Positions 46,145 through 55,670 are shown, counted from the first letter of the stretch. The stretch: 64,000 bases of DNA from Vogesella alkaliphila (GCF_014652475.1 NZ_BMYW01000001.1:62001-126000), one strand, 5' to 3'. Notes: generated from the letters alone by a model not told the origin. Made by a program: numbers and translations.

Positions 46145-47354
46145 GTCGCGTGTCGTGGCCGCCCCCGCCGCGCTGGCCGGCGAACTGCCGCTGGCGGCGC
46201 TGCTGCTGCTGGCGCTGGTGGCGCTCAACCTGCGGCCGTTCATCACCTCGGTCGGGCCGCTGCTGGAGCCGCTGCGCGCGGCCACCGGCCTCAGCTTCCG
46301 CGCCGCGGCGGTGATGACGGCGCTGCCCTTCCTGCTGATGGGGGTGCTGGCCTTTGTCGGCGCGCAGCTGGCGCAGCGCATCGGCGAGCGGCGCACGGTG
46401 GCGCTGGCGCTGCTGCTGCTGGCCGCCGGCTGCGCCTCGCGGCTGTGGGCGGCGGACGCTGCCGCGCTGATCGCTGGTGCCGGGGTGGCCGGCGCCGGGG
46501 TGGCGGCGATCCAGGCGCTGATGCCGGGGGTGGCCAAGCGGCTGTTCCCGCAGCGGGTGGGGCTGGCGATGGGCATCTATTCGGCGGCGCTGGTCGGCGG
46601 CGGCGCGCTGGGCGCGACGGCCAGCCCGTGGCTGGAGCACTACGGCGGCTGGCGGCTGGGGCTGGCGGTGTGGCTGCTGCCGGCGCTGCTGGGCCTCGGG
46701 CTGTGGCTGCAGCAGACCGCCGGTCTGTCGCTGGCGGCGGGGCCGGGTGAGGGCGGGCTGTCGATGCGCCGCTTCTTCCGCAACCGCCGCGCCTGGCAGC
46801 TGGCGCTGTATTTCGGCCTCACCAATAGCGGCTATTCCAGCCTGGTGGCGTGGCTGCCGTCGTTCTATCGCGAGCAGGGACAGGCGGCGCAGGCCGCGGC
46901 CAACCTGCTGGCGTGGATGGCGCTGTTGCAGGCGGCGGCTGCCTTTGCGCTGCCCTTCCTGTCGCGCCATCAGCACGACCGCCGCGCCATGCTGTGGCTG
47001 GCGCTGGCCTGCCAGGCGGCCGGGTTTGCCGGCCTCGCGCTGCAGCCGCAGCTGGCGCCGTGGCTGTGGGCGGCGCTGGCCGGCATCGGTCTTGGCGGCT
47101 TCTTTTCGCTGAGCCTGATCGTGGTGCTGGAGCACCTGCCCGATGTGCGCCAGGCCGGCCTGCTGGCCGCCTTCGTGCAGGGCTGCGGTTTCCTGATCAC
47201 CGCCGCCGGGCCGTGGCTGCTGGGCTGGTTCCGCGATCGCGGCGGCAGCTTTGCCACCGGCTGGTGGTGGCACTGCGCCATCGTGCTGGCGATGGCGCTG
47301 CTGACGGTGTGCTTCGCGCCGGCCAGCTACCGCCGCAGCATGCGCGGCATCTGA
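46137..47354 (+). CDS. MFS transporter, CynX/NimT type
   Basis: About 405 residues, twelve predicted helices. The start of helix 1, LALVALNLRPFITSVGPLL, is the CynX/NimT family hallmark (NLRP...GP). Later segments PGVAKRLFPQRVGLAMGIYSAAL and GYSSLVAWLPSFYREQG also fit. The family holds cyanate and 2-nitroimidazole transporters and exporters of small nitrogen compounds. The GTG at 46137 with GGAAAG is the best start. It stands between a LysR gene and an amino acid-type ABC transporter with an amidohydrolase, so it may export the product or import a related compound. Confidence 0.88.
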   Translation: MAESRVVAAPAALAGELPLAALLLLALVALNLRPFITSVGPLLEPLRAATGLSFRAAAVMTALPFLLMGVLAFVGAQLAQRIGERRTVALALLLLAAGCASRLWAADAAALIAGAGVAGAGVAAIQALMPGVAKRLFPQRVGLAMGIYSAALVGGGALGATASPWLEHYGGWRLGLAVWLLPALLGLGLWLQQTAGLSLAAGPGEGGLSMRRFFRNRRAWQLALYFGLTNSGYSSLVAWLPSFYREQGQAAQAAANLLAWMALLQAAAAFALPFLSRHQHDRRAMLWLALACQAAGFAGLALQPQLAPWLWAALAGIGLGGFFSLSLIVVLEHLPDVRQAGLLAAFVQGCGFLITAAGPWLLGWFRDRGGSFATGWWWHCAIVLAMALLTVCFAPASYRRSMRGI

Positions 47355-47427
47355 GTCAAGGTTTTCCCGGTGCGCGGCCGTGCCGCCGCCGGTTGCAGTA
47401 CGGCCAGCCCAGAGCAACAGCAATAGC

Positions 47428-47440
47428 AAGGTTGGCCGCA
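47428..47440 (+). repeat. 13-bp DUS-like word
   Basis: Exact AAGGTTGGCCGCA between the MFS gene and the binding-protein gene. Confidence 0.85.
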
Positions 47441-47486
47441 ACGGCGTGGGTCGCCCACGCCTGTCTACATCAAGAGGAGATCTGTC

Positions 47487-48254
47487 ATGAAAAAGCTTGC
47501 ACTGGGCGTAATGCTGGTTTGTGCATCCATGGGCGCGGTGGCGAAGGACTGGAAAGTCATCCGCTTCGGCGTGAATCCGAGTTACGCCCCGTTCGAATCC
47601 AAGGCCGCCAGCGGCGAGCTGGTCGGCTTCGACATCGACCTGGGCAACGCGCTGTGCGCCAGGCTGAAGGCCAAGTGCGTGTGGGTGGAGAACGCCTGGG
47701 ACGGCATCATCCCGGCGCTGAAGGCGAAGAAGTTCGACGCCATCCTGTCGTCGATGGCGGTGACGGAAAAACGCCTGCAGCAGATCAGCTTCAGCGACAA
47801 GATCTACAACGTGCCGCCACGGCTGGTGGCGAAGAAGGGCAACGCGCTGCAGCCGGCGCCGGACACCCTGCGCGGCAAGCGCATCGGCGTGGAGCAGGGC
47901 TCCACCGCCGAGGCCTACGCCAAGGCCTACTGGGAGCCGAAGGGGGTGACGGTGACCTCATACCCGAACCAGGACCAGGTGTACCAGGACCTGACCTCCG
48001 GCCGGCTGGACGCGGCGTTCCAGTCCTCGGTGCAGGCCGAGCTGGGCTTCCTCAAGACCGCCGCCGGGCGTGACTACGCCTTCGCCGGCAACGGCGTGGC
48101 GGACGTGAAAACCCTGGGCGTGGGCGCCGCCATCGGCCTGCGGCAGGAGGATGCCGATCTGCGCCAGCAGCTGAACCGCGCGCTGGCCGAGGTGCACAAG
48201 GACGGCACCTACAAGCGCCTGGCCGCCAAGTACTTCTCCTTCGACATCTACTAA
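47487..48254 (+). CDS. periplasmic binding protein of ABC transporter 2
   Basis: 255-residue SBP_bac_3 protein. The signal peptide MKKLALGVMLVCASMGAVAK is followed by FGVNPSYAPFESKAASGELVGFDIDLGNALCARLKAKC, with the conserved Cys pair of LAO/ArtJ/octopine-type proteins. It captures a positively charged or amidino amino acid in that group; here the operon ends in a deaminase-like enzyme. AGAGGAGAT precedes the ATG. Confidence 0.9.
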   Translation: MKKLALGVMLVCASMGAVAKDWKVIRFGVNPSYAPFESKAASGELVGFDIDLGNALCARLKAKCVWVENAWDGIIPALKAKKFDAILSSMAVTEKRLQQISFSDKIYNVPPRLVAKKGNALQPAPDTLRGKRIGVEQGSTAEAYAKAYWEPKGVTVTSYPNQDQVYQDLTSGRLDAAFQSSVQAELGFLKTAAGRDYAFAGNGVADVKTLGVGAAIGLRQEDADLRQQLNRALAEVHKDGTYKRLAAKYFSFDIY

Positions 48255-48262
48255 GCCGCCCC

Positions 48263-48289
48263 CGGCACGGGGCGCACCGCCCCGTGCCG
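48263..48289 (+). terminator. GC-rich stem-loop between binding-protein and permease genes
   Basis: Perfect 10-bp stem CGGCACGGGG / CCCCGTGCCG, 7-base loop, no T-tract, eight bases after the binding-protein stop. Same position and type as the hairpin at 19862-19884 in the other ABC operon, so a segmental-expression device is likely. Confidence 0.65.
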
Positions 48290-48302
48290 CAAGGAGATCA
48301 TC

Positions 48303-48989
48303 ATGTTACAAGGCTATGGGCCGCTGATCGCCAGCGGCACCTGGATGACGCTGCAGCTGGCGCTGCTGGCCCTGGCGGCGGCGCTGCTGCTGGGCCTGCT
48401 TGGGGCCAGCGCGCGGTTGTCAGCCAGCCGCCTGCTGCAAACGTTGGCCGCAGGCTATACCACGCTGATCCGCAGCGTGCCGGACCTGGTCACCATGCTG
48501 CTGCTGTTCTACAGCCTGCAGATCGCGCTGAACCACCTGACCGAGTGGGCCGGTGCCGGGCAGATCGACATCGACCCCTTCGTGGCCGGGGTGGTGACGC
48601 TGGGCATCATCTACGGCGCCTACTTCACCGAGACCTTTCGCGGCGCGTTCCAGGCGGTGCCGCGCGGCCAGCTGGAGGCGGCGGTGGCCTACGGCATGAC
48701 GCCGTGGCAGGTGTTCCGCCGCGTGCTGTTCCCGCAGATGATGCGCTTCGCGCTGCCGGGCATCGGCAACAACTGGCAGGTGATGATCAAGGCCACCGCG
48801 CTGGTGTCCATCATCGGCCTGTCCGACGTGGTGAAAGCCACCCAGGACGCCGGCAAGGGCTCGCTGCAGCTGTTCTTCTTCAGCCTGGTGGCGGCGGCGA
48901 TCTATCTCGCCATCACCACGGTGTCCACCCTGTTGCTGGCGTGGCTGGGTCGCCACTACGCCGCCGGTGTCAGAAAGGCCGAGCTATGA
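48303..48989 (+). CDS. ABC transporter 2 permease 1 (HisQ type)
   Basis: 228 residues: GTWMTLQLALLALAAALLLGL, RSVPDLVTMLLLFYSLQ, and the EAA loop AAVAYGMTPWQVFRRVLFPQ. About five helices. The start has AAGGAG. It overlaps permease 2 by 4 bp. A 13-bp dispersed word is in frame at 48440-48452 (QTLAAG), just before the conserved RSVPD. Confidence 0.92.
   Translation: MLQGYGPLIASGTWMTLQLALLALAAALLLGLLGASARLSASRLLQTLAAGYTTLIRSVPDLVTMLLLFYSLQIALNHLTEWAGAGQIDIDPFVAGVVTLGIIYGAYFTETFRGAFQAVPRGQLEAAVAYGMTPWQVFRRVLFPQMMRFALPGIGNNWQVMIKATALVSIIGLSDVVKATQDAGKGSLQLFFFSLVAAAIYLAITTVSTLLLAWLGRHYAAGVRKAEL
48440..48452 (+). repeat. 13-bp DUS-like word inside a gene
   Basis: Exact AACGTTGGCCGCA in the permease 1 gene, read as TLAA. 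Confidence 0.85.
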
Positions 48990-49708
48990 ACGAGATCATT
49001 GCCATCGTGCAGGAATACGGGCAGGCCTACCTGTGGAGCGACGGCTACCGCCTGTCCGGCCTCGCCATGACGCTGTGGCTGCTGCTGTTGTCCATCGTGA
49101 TCGGTTTCGTGATGTCGGTGCCGCTGGCGGTGGCGCGGGTGTCGTCCAACCGCCTGATCAGCGGCCCGGTGTGGCTGTACACCTACGTGTTCCGCGGCAC
49201 GCCGCTGTACATCCAGCTGCTGATCATCTACTCCGGCATCTACAGCCTGGAAGCGGTGCGGGCGCAGCCGCTGCTGGACGCCTTCTTCCGCGAAGGCTTC
49301 AACTGCACGCTGCTGGCGTTTGCGCTGAATACCTGCGCCTACACCACCGAGGTGTTCGCCGGCATGATCCGCGAAACCCCGCACGGCGAGATCGAGGCGG
49401 CGCGCGCCTACGGCATGTCGCGCTTCACGCTGTACCGCCGCATCATCCTGCCCTCGGCGCTGCGCCGCGCGCTGCCCTCGTACAGCAACGAGGTGATCCT
49501 GATGCTGCACTCCACCTCCATCGCCTTTACCGCCACCGTGCCGGACCTGCTGAAAGTGGCGCGCGACGTGAACTCGGCCACCTACGCCTCGTTCGAGGCC
49601 TTCGGCCTTGCCGCCGTGCTGTACGCCAGCGTGGTGTTCGCGCTGGTGTGGCTGTTCCGCCGCTGCGAACGTCGCTGGCTGGCCTTCCTGCAACCGCGCG
49701 CCCACTAA
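48986..49708 (+). CDS. ABC transporter 2 permease 2 (HisM type)
   Basis: 240 residues. It has [41 protein letters not shown] and an EAA loop [20 protein letters not shown]. Closest in pattern to HisM/OccM/ArtM. Forms the channel with permease 1. Confidence 0.92.
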   Translation: MNEIIAIVQEYGQAYLWSDGYRLSGLAMTLWLLLLSIVIGFVMSVPLAVARVSSNRLISGPVWLYTYVFRGTPLYIQLLIIYSGIYSLEAVRAQPLLDAFFREGFNCTLLAFALNTCAYTTEVFAGMIRETPHGEIEAARAYGMSRFTLYRRIILPSALRRALPSYSNEVILMLHSTSIAFTATVPDLLKVARDVNSATYASFEAFGLAAVLYASVVFALVWLFRRCERRWLAFLQPRAH

Positions 49709-49730
49709 CCGCGCGTACCGGAGAAACACT

Positions 49731-50498
49731 ATGTACCAATTGACCGTAGAAGAACTGCACAAGCAGTACGGCACGCACGAAGTGCTCAAGGGTGTGTCGC
49801 TCAAGGCCCGCGCCGGCGACGTGATCAGCATCATCGGCTCCTCCGGCTCCGGCAAGAGCACCTTCCTGCGCTGCATCAACTTTCTGGAGCAGCCGAGCAA
49901 GGGGCGCATCTTTGTCGGCAATGAAGAAGTGCGCACCGTGGCCGACCACCACGGCGCGCTGCGCGCCGCCGACGCGCGCCAGCTGCAGCGGCTGCGCACC
50001 CGGCTGGCGATGGTGTTCCAGCATTTCAACCTGTGGGGGCACATGACGGTGCTGGAAAACGTGATCGAGGCGCCGGTGAACGTGCTGGGGCTGGACCGCG
50101 TCGAAGCCCTCGTCCGCGCGCGCAAATATCTGGCCAAGGTCGGGCTGGCCGCCACGGTGGAGGACAAGTACCCGTCGCACCTGTCCGGCGGCCAGCAGCA
50201 GCGGGTGGCCATCGCCCGCGCGCTGGCGATGGAACCGGACGTGATGCTGTTCGACGAGCCGACCTCGGCGCTGGACCCGGAGCTGGTGGGCGAGGTGCTG
50301 CGCGTGATGCAGGCGCTGGCGGAGGAGGGCCGCACCATGGTGGTGGTCACCCACGAGATGGGCTTTGCCCGCGAGGTGTCCAACCACGTGATCTTCCTGC
50401 ACCAGGGCCGCATCGAGGAGCAGGGCGACCCGAAGCAGGTGCTGGTGGCGCCCAGGAGCGAACGGCTGGCGCAGTTCCTGTCCGGCAGCCTGAAGTAA
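49731..50498 (+). CDS. ABC transporter 2 ATPase (HisP type)
   Basis: 255 residues. Walker [10 protein letters not shown] (near residue 38), [12 protein letters not shown], signature LSGGQQQR, Walker [14 protein letters not shown]-loop THEMGF. Near-identical in motif order to the ATPase at 20700-21497. The amidohydrolase gene follows two bases after the stop. Confidence 0.94.
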   Translation: MYQLTVEELHKQYGTHEVLKGVSLKARAGDVISIIGSSGSGKSTFLRCINFLEQPSKGRIFVGNEEVRTVADHHGALRAADARQLQRLRTRLAMVFQHFNLWGHMTVLENVIEAPVNVLGLDRVEALVRARKYLAKVGLAATVEDKYPSHLSGGQQQRVAIARALAMEPDVMLFDEPTSALDPELVGEVLRVMQALAEEGRTMVVVTHEMGFAREVSNHVIFLHQGRIEEQGDPKQVLVAPRSERLAQFLSGSLK

Positions 50499-50500
50499 CC

Positions 50501-51730
50501 ATGACCACAAGCGAGACGAGCATGCAAAACACACTGTGGCTGCGTAATGTGCGCCCCTACGGCGGCGCGGCAGAAGACATCGAAATCGTGGCCGGCAGCA
50601 TCGGCGCGCGCCGCCCTGCGGCAAACGTGCCGCTGGCGGCGGGCGACCTCGACGGCGGCGGCCGGCTGCTGACCCCGCCCTTGGTGGAGGCGCACACCCA
50701 CCTCGACAAGACGCTGTGGAGCCTGCCGTGGCAGCCGCACAGCGCCGCCGACAACCTGCGCGCGCGTATCGACAACGAGCGCCGCATCCTGTGCGAGCAG
50801 ACGGTGCCGATCGCCGCCCGCGCCGGCGCGCTGCTGGAGCACTGCATCGCGCAGGGCACCCAGCTGCTGCGCTGTCACGTGGACGCCGATCCGGAGCTGG
50901 GCTGGTCGCATATCGAGGCCATGCTGGCACTGCGCGCCCGCTACGCCGGGCTGGTCGACATCGAACTGGTCACCTTCCCGCAGGCTGGCCTCGTGACCCG
51001 CCCCGGCGCCGCCGCGCTGATGCGCCGGGCGCTGGAAGCCGGGGTCGAGGTGGTGGGCGGGCTGGACCCGTGCGGCATCGACGGCGACCCGGTCGCGCAG
51101 CTGACGCAGGTGTTCGAACTGGCCGCCGAGTTCGACCGCGGCGTCGACATCCACCTGCACGATGGCGGCGAGCTGGGACTGTGGCAGATCGCGCGCATCT
51201 GCGACTTCACCGAGCAGTACCGGCGCCAGGGGCGGGTGATGCTCAGCCACGCCTTCTGCCTGGGCATGCTGCCGTGGCCGAAAGTGGCACCGCTGGCGGC
51301 AAGGTTGGCCGCAAACGGCATCAGCGTCGTGACCACCGCGCCGGCGGACATCGGCGTGCCGCCGTTTGCCGAACTAACCACAGCCGGCGTGACGGTGTGC
51401 CTGGGCTCGGACGGCATCCGCGATGCCTGGTCGCCGATGGGCAACGGCGACATGCTGGAGCGGGTGATGCTGCAGGCCTACCGCTTCTACGAGCGCACCG
51501 ACGAAGGGCTGCGGGCGGCGTTCGACGCCGGCACCGTCAACGGCGCCCGCGCCATGGGCTGGGCCGACTACGGGCTGGCGCCGGGCAAGCCGGCCAACTT
51601 CCTGCTGCTGCCGGCCGAGACGGTGGGCGAAGCCATCGCGCTGCGCCCGCCGCAGCGCACGCTGATCCGCCACGGCCGGGTGATCGTCCGCGACGGCGTG
51701 CTGCTGGACAGCCTGCTGGCGTTGCCGTAA
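50501..51730 (+). CDS. cytosine deaminase-like metal-dependent amidohydrolase
   Basis: 409 residues, TIM-barrel amidohydrolase. The metal motif VEAHTHLDKTLW is near residue 61, DIHLHDGGELG near 221, LSHAFCLG near 247, and the catalytic Asp in CLGSDGIRDAWSP near 305. The HTHLDK variant is that of CodA/isoguanine-deaminase and related aminohydrolases that act on cyclic amidines or amides. Start at 50501; a second ATG at 50522 is equally possible. The last gene of the LysR-linked transport cluster, so it probably hydrolyses the imported compound. Contains a 13-bp word at 51301-51313. Confidence 0.87.
   Translation: MTTSETSMQNTLWLRNVRPYGGAAEDIEIVAGSIGARRPAANVPLAAGDLDGGGRLLTPPLVEAHTHLDKTLWSLPWQPHSAADNLRARIDNERRILCEQTVPIAARAGALLEHCIAQGTQLLRCHVDADPELGWSHIEAMLALRARYAGLVDIELVTFPQAGLVTRPGAAALMRRALEAGVEVVGGLDPCGIDGDPVAQLTQVFELAAEFDRGVDIHLHDGGELGLWQIARICDFTEQYRRQGRVMLSHAFCLGMLPWPKVAPLAARLAANGISVVTTAPADIGVPPFAELTTAGVTVCLGSDGIRDAWSPMGNGDMLERVMLQAYRFYERTDEGLRAAFDAGTVNGARAMGWADYGLAPGKPANFLLLPAETVGEAIALRPPQRTLIRHGRVIVRDGVLLDSLLALP
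51301..51313 (+). repeat. 13-bp DUS-like word inside a gene
   Basis: Exact AAGGTTGGCCGCA in the amidohydrolase gene, read as RLAAN. Confidence 0.85.
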
Positions 51731-51739
51731 GCGGGCGCG

Positions 51740-53098
51740 CTACAGCGCGACGCGCTGCTGGTGTTCCGGCACCGTCGCGTGCCAGTGCAGCTCCAGGCTG
51801 ATGCGGCGGCGCAGCGCGTCGGCGGCCGCCGGTTCGCCGTGGATCACGAAGACCTGCTGCGGCGCGCTGTCGAAGCCCTGCAGCCAGTGCAGGATCTCGT
51901 TGCTGTCGGCGTGGGCGGACAGGTGGTCCAGCGCCACCACTTCGGCATTGATCGGCACGTCCTGGCCGTGGATGCGCACCGAGCCGGCGCCGGCCACGAT
52001 CAGCGCGCCGCGGGTGCCGCCGGCCTGGAAGCCGGAAAACAGCAGCGTGTTGCGCGGATTGGGCGCGAACGCCTTCAGGTGGTGCAGCACGCGGCCGCCG
52101 GTGGCCATGCCGCTGGCGGCGATGATGATGCACGGTTCCTTGCTCTGGTTCAGGCGCTTGGATTCCTCGACCGAGCGCACGATGTGGGCGACGCGGCACA
52201 TGCCCTCGCACTCGCTCTGCGACAGCTTGTGCAGGTGGCGGAACTGCTGGTACAGCGCAGTGACGTCGCTGGCCATCGGGCTGTTGAGGTAGACCGGCAG
52301 CTGCTGCGGGATGCGGCCGCGCTGCTTCAGCTTGTACAGGTAGTACATCAGCAGCTGGGCGCGGGCGACGGCAAAGGACGGGATCACGGTGATGCCGTGG
52401 CGGCCAGCGGTGCGGTTGATGACCTCGGCGAGGAGGTCTTCCACCGACTCGGCGGGGTGGCTGCGGTCGCCGTAGGTGGATTCCACCAGCAGGTAGTCGG
52501 CGGCGCGCACCGGCTGCGGCGGCGGCATGATCGGGTCGTGCTGGCGGCCGAGGTCGCCGGAGCAGACCAGGGTCTTGCCGTCGGCCTCGATGGTGACGCT
52601 GGCGGCACCGAGGATGTGGCCGGCCGGGCGCAGCAGCAGCCGCACGCCGGGGAAGATCTCGTGGCTCTGGTTGAACGGCAGCGGCCGCAGGCTGGCCAGC
52701 GAACGTTCGGCGTCGGCCTCGGTGTACAGCGGCAGCGCCGGATGGTGCTTGGAGTAGCCGCGGCGGTTCGCGTATTCGGCTTCCTCTTCCAGCAGGTAGC
52801 CGCTGTCGGGCAGCAGGATCGCGGCCAGCTCGCAGCTGGCCTCGGTGGCGTACACCGGGCCGCGAAAGCCGTCGCGCACCAGCGCCGGCAGGTAGCCGCT
52901 GTGGTCGAGGTGGGCGTGGCTGAGCACCACCGCGTCCAGGTCGGCCGGGGCGAAGGGCAGCCCGGCCCAGTTGCGCAGCCGCAGCTGCTTGTAGCCCTGG
53001 AACAGGCCGCAATCGATCAGGATCTTGCGGCCGCGGCACTCCAGCAGGTACTTGCTGCCGGTGACGGTGCCGGCGGCGCCGAGAAAGGTGAGATGCAT
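51740..53098 (-). CDS. beta-CASP metallo-beta-lactamase-fold hydrolase (RNA-processing type)
   Basis: 452 residues from the ATG at 53098 (AGGAAA upstream). The metallo-beta-lactamase domain has the metal motif LSHAHLDHSGYLP (near residue 55) and VCSGDLGRQHDPIM. A beta-CASP insert carries VESTYGDRSHP and ASGMATGGRVLHHLK. A C-terminal RMMBL segment has SAHADSNEILHWLQGF and VFVIHGEP. This is the RNase J/CPSF-like group sometimes called exonuclease of the beta-lactamase fold; an RNA nuclease role is likely but not shown. Converges on the amidohydrolase with a 9-bp gap. Confidence 0.9.
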   Translation of the reverse strand: MHLTFLGAAGTVTGSKYLLECRGRKILIDCGLFQGYKQLRLRNWAGLPFAPADLDAVVLSHAHLDHSGYLPALVRDGFRGPVYATEASCELAAILLPDSGYLLEEEAEYANRRGYSKHHPALPLYTEADAERSLASLRPLPFNQSHEIFPGVRLLLRPAGHILGAASVTIEADGKTLVCSGDLGRQHDPIMPPPQPVRAADYLLVESTYGDRSHPAESVEDLLAEVINRTAGRHGITVIPSFAVARAQLLMYYLYKLKQRGRIPQQLPVYLNSPMASDVTALYQQFRHLHKLSQSECEGMCRVAHIVRSVEESKRLNQSKEPCIIIAASGMATGGRVLHHLKAFAPNPRNTLLFSGFQAGGTRGALIVAGAGSVRIHGQDVPINAEVVALDHLSAHADSNEILHWLQGFDSAPQQVFVIHGEPAAADALRRRISLELHWHATVPEHQQRVAL

Positions 53099-53284
53099 GA
53101 GCGTTTCCTGTGCCGCTGGGGCGCTGGTGGCAGGGGGCCGCGCAGCGGGGGCGGCGCGACGTTTCACTCTCCTTTATAGAGAGCCGCCGCGCGGGAAGTG
53201 GCCCGATTTGCGGTGACAGGCTCCGGCAGGACGTTCCGGGGCCGATGAACGGGATGCGGCGCCGGCCGCAGGGAGGCAGAAAGC

Positions 53285-53324
53285 AAAAAAGGTTGGCCGC
53301 AACGCGGACGCTGCGGCCAACCTT
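53285..53324 (-). terminator. terminator built from an inverted pair of the DUS-like word
   Basis: Two exact 13-bp words in opposite orientation (53289-53301 and 53312-53324) form a perfect 13-bp stem with a 10-base loop. On the minus strand the stem is followed by TTTTTT (complement of 53285-53290). It lies 20 bp after the chemoreceptor stop at 53344 and is an ideal intrinsic terminator for that gene. Confidence 0.93.
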
Positions 53325-53343
53325 GTCATGCTGCAAACACCGC

Positions 53344-55230
53344 TCAGAGGCGGAAGCGCGCCACCATGTCGTGCAGGTGGTTGGACAGCTGGTGCAGCTC
53401 GTTCACGGTGCGGGTGGCGTTCTGCACCGCCTGGTCGGTTTCGATCGCCATGTGGTTGGCGGTCTCTGCCGCGCGCGCCATGTCGGTGGTGGCGATCGAC
53501 TGCTCGCGGGTGGCGTCGGCGATGTCGCGGATGGTCAGAACCACGCGCGACACCTCGTCCTCGATGCCGGCCATCTGCCCGGCGACCTGGCGCGAGGCGC
53601 TGACCCCGTGCTGCACCGATTGCCGGGTGTGTTCCATGCCGCCCAGTGCCGATTCCACGTCGCGGTGGGTGGCGTCGATCAGCTCGCCGATCTCCACCGT
53701 GGCCTTGGCGGTGCGCTCGGCCAGCTTGCGCACCTCGTCGGCCACCACCGCGAAACCGCGCCCGGTCTCGCCGGCGCGCGCCGCCTCGATCGCCGCGTTC
53801 AGCGCCAGCAGGTTGGTCTGGTCGGCGATGTCCTTGATCACGTTGATGATCTGGTCCATCTGCGCCGAGCGTTCGCCCAGCGCGCCGAGGGTGGTGGCCA
53901 GCTGGCCGACCTGGCCGGCGATGCGTTCGATGCCGCCGGCCAGCTCGCCCACCGCCTGCGCCGACTGACGCGAGGTCTGCCCGGTCTGCACTACCACCTC
54001 TTCTGCCGAGGTGGCGTTGCCGGCGATGTGGTTGATGCTGACGGTGATCTGTTCGATGGTGGCGGCGGTGGCGCTGGAGGCGTCGGCCTGCTGCTGCGAG
54101 TCGCTGGCCAGCTGGCGGGTGATGCCGTTCAGCGCGTCGATGCCGCCGTTGAGCGATACCGAGTGTTCGCGCACTTCCAGGAACATCTGCCGCAGGCTGC
54201 CGATGAAGCGGTTGAACGCCTCGGCGGTCTGGCCGATTTCGTCCTGCTTGTCCACTTCCAGCTGGTGGGTCAGGTCGCCGTCGCCGGTGGCGACATCCAG
54301 CAGCGCATCGCGCAGCCGCACCAGGCTGGCCAGCAGGCGGGTGAGGGCGAAGTTGGCCAGCACGATGCCGGTCACCGCGACCGCGAGGCCGGCCAGCACC
54401 AGCGTCAGCAGCAGGTGGTTCAGCGGCGCCAGCATCGCGTCCTTCTCCACCACCGTGCCCAGCACCCAGTCGCTGCCGGCGACGCTGGCCACCGAGGCGT
54501 AGTAGCCGCGACCGTCGATCTCCACTTCATGCAGCGTCGGGCTGTTGCCGGCAGCGCTCACCAGCGCGGCGTCGAAGCCCGGCATCACCTCGGCCACCGG
54601 CTTGAGGGGGGAACCGGCCGCCGGGTGGCTGACGATCTTGCCGTCGCGCGTGGCCAGGAAGGCGTAACCGTCGCCGCGCAGCCTGATCGCCTTCACCACC
54701 GCGGTCAGCCCGTCCAGCGCGATGTCGCCGCCGACCACGCCGATCTGCGCGCCATCGCGCAGGATTGGGCTGGCCACGGTCACGCCCAGCTTCTGTTTTT
54801 CTACAAAGGCATAGGGCGCGGTAACGGCGGTGCCTTTCTGCGCGGTCGCCAGCTGGTACCACGGCCGTGCGGTCGGATCGTAGCCGTCGGCCGGCAGCTT
54901 GTCAGGCGTGTGGTAGCGCATCGCCTTGTCGGCGTAGCCGGCAAAGGTCTGGTCGAAACCACCGGCGTCCTTGCCCTGTTGCAGGACCGGGTAGGGCGCG
55001 CTGGCGTCGACGTCGGCGAGGCGGTTGGCCGTAGCCTGGATGGCGTCGCGGCGCTGGGCCAGCCAGCGGCCGAGCGCCTCGCCGTTGCCGGCGATGGCGG
55101 CGTCCAGCTCCTGCTGCACGCCAAGGATGATCTCGCTGCGCATGCGCTGGTAGGAGAGCGCGGACAGCAGCGCGATGGCAATCGCCAGCAGGATGGCGAC
55201 AAAAAACAGGAGTCGCTGTTTTAACGACAT
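53344..55230 (-). CDS. methyl-accepting chemotaxis protein with periplasmic dCACHE sensor
   Basis: 628 residues. TM1 (about 7-26, [20 protein letters not shown]) is followed by a double-Cache periplasmic domain (about 30-270, [20 protein letters not shown] typical), TM2 (about 273-295, [21 protein letters not shown]), HAMP, and a cytoplasmic signalling hairpin. The invariant tip sits near 455-490 ([20 protein letters not shown], then [15 protein letters not shown]). No C-terminal CheR-binding pentapeptide (ends ...MVARFRL). dCACHE domains of this kind often bind amino acids, in keeping with the amino acid-rich neighbourhood. Confidence 0.95.
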   Translation of the reverse strand: MSLKQRLLFFVAILLAIAIALLSALSYQRMRSEIILGVQQELDAAIAGNGEALGRWLAQRRDAIQATANRLADVDASAPYPVLQQGKDAGGFDQTFAGYADKAMRYHTPDKLPADGYDPTARPWYQLATAQKGTAVTAPYAFVEKQKLGVTVASPILRDGAQIGVVGGDIALDGLTAVVKAIRLRGDGYAFLATRDGKIVSHPAAGSPLKPVAEVMPGFDAALVSAAGNSPTLHEVEIDGRGYYASVASVAGSDWVLGTVVEKDAMLAPLNHLLLTLVLAGLAVAVTGIVLANFALTRLLASLVRLRDALLDVATGDGDLTHQLEVDKQDEIGQTAEAFNRFIGSLRQMFLEVREHSVSLNGGIDALNGITRQLASDSQQQADASSATAATIEQITVSINHIAGNATSAEEVVVQTGQTSRQSAQAVGELAGGIERIAGQVGQLATTLGALGERSAQMDQIINVIKDIADQTNLLALNAAIEAARAGETGRGFAVVADEVRKLAERTAKATVEIGELIDATHRDVESALGGMEHTRQSVQHGVSASRQVAGQMAGIEDEVSRVVLTIRDIADATREQSIATTDMARAAETANHMAIETDQAVQNATRTVNELHQLSNHLHDMVARFRL

Positions 55231-55572
55231 GGCATTCCTCGTAGTAGCAAGGGCAACGCGGCGGCTCTGGCGGCCGCCTGGCGTCGCCGGGGTCGGGTGA
55301 GTGTGTGTGGGCGCGCAGCCTCTGCGTCTTGTTTTATGGATGTTTGTGATAAATCAGTGCGCGCGATGATAACAATCTATAACAGCTGCCGCCAGCGCTG
55401 AAGCGCAGCGCGGCGGCACGGGCAGTATCGCAACACGGCTTGTCCGTTTGATGACGGCAGTGCCGCGCGCCGGGGTTGGCCGCACCGCCAATAGCGGCGC
55501 GGCTTCAGGATTTATGCATGCAATGACTGGCTATTTCGATAGATATCAGCCAGGTCGTATGTCGTCGCGATG

Positions 55573-55590
55573 CGTAGTCAAACGACTACG
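55573..55590. promoter_or_regulatory. inverted repeat CGTAGTC-AAAC-GACTACG
   Basis: Perfect 7-bp arms with a 4-base spacer, about 80 bp upstream of the PAS-chemoreceptor start. Either a protein-binding palindrome or a small hairpin. Confidence 0.4.
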
Positions 55591-55609
55591 ATTTTTTGTA
55601 AATAAGCAA

Positions 55610-55635
55610 TTTGTACAATACAATATATGTACAAA
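55610..55635. promoter_or_regulatory. inverted repeat TTTGTACA-10-TGTACAAA
   Basis: Perfect 8-bp arms separated by the AT-only-rich ATACAATATA, 35 bp upstream of the start at 55671. The geometry (about 18-bp centre spacing) suits a dimeric repressor overlapping the promoter. No regulator assigned. Confidence 0.5.
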
Positions 55636-55670
55636 ATTACGACAACCCGTCGCCACCACGAGAAACCACC

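Larger units (their letters stand above)
55231..55670. other. divergent chemoreceptor promoter region
   Basis: 440 bases between two divergent chemoreceptor genes. It becomes AT-rich toward the right (55550-55650). It contains a near copy of the dispersed word (GGGGTTGGCCGCA, 55472-55484) and two perfect inverted repeats, listed separately. No open frame of interest. Confidence 0.5.
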
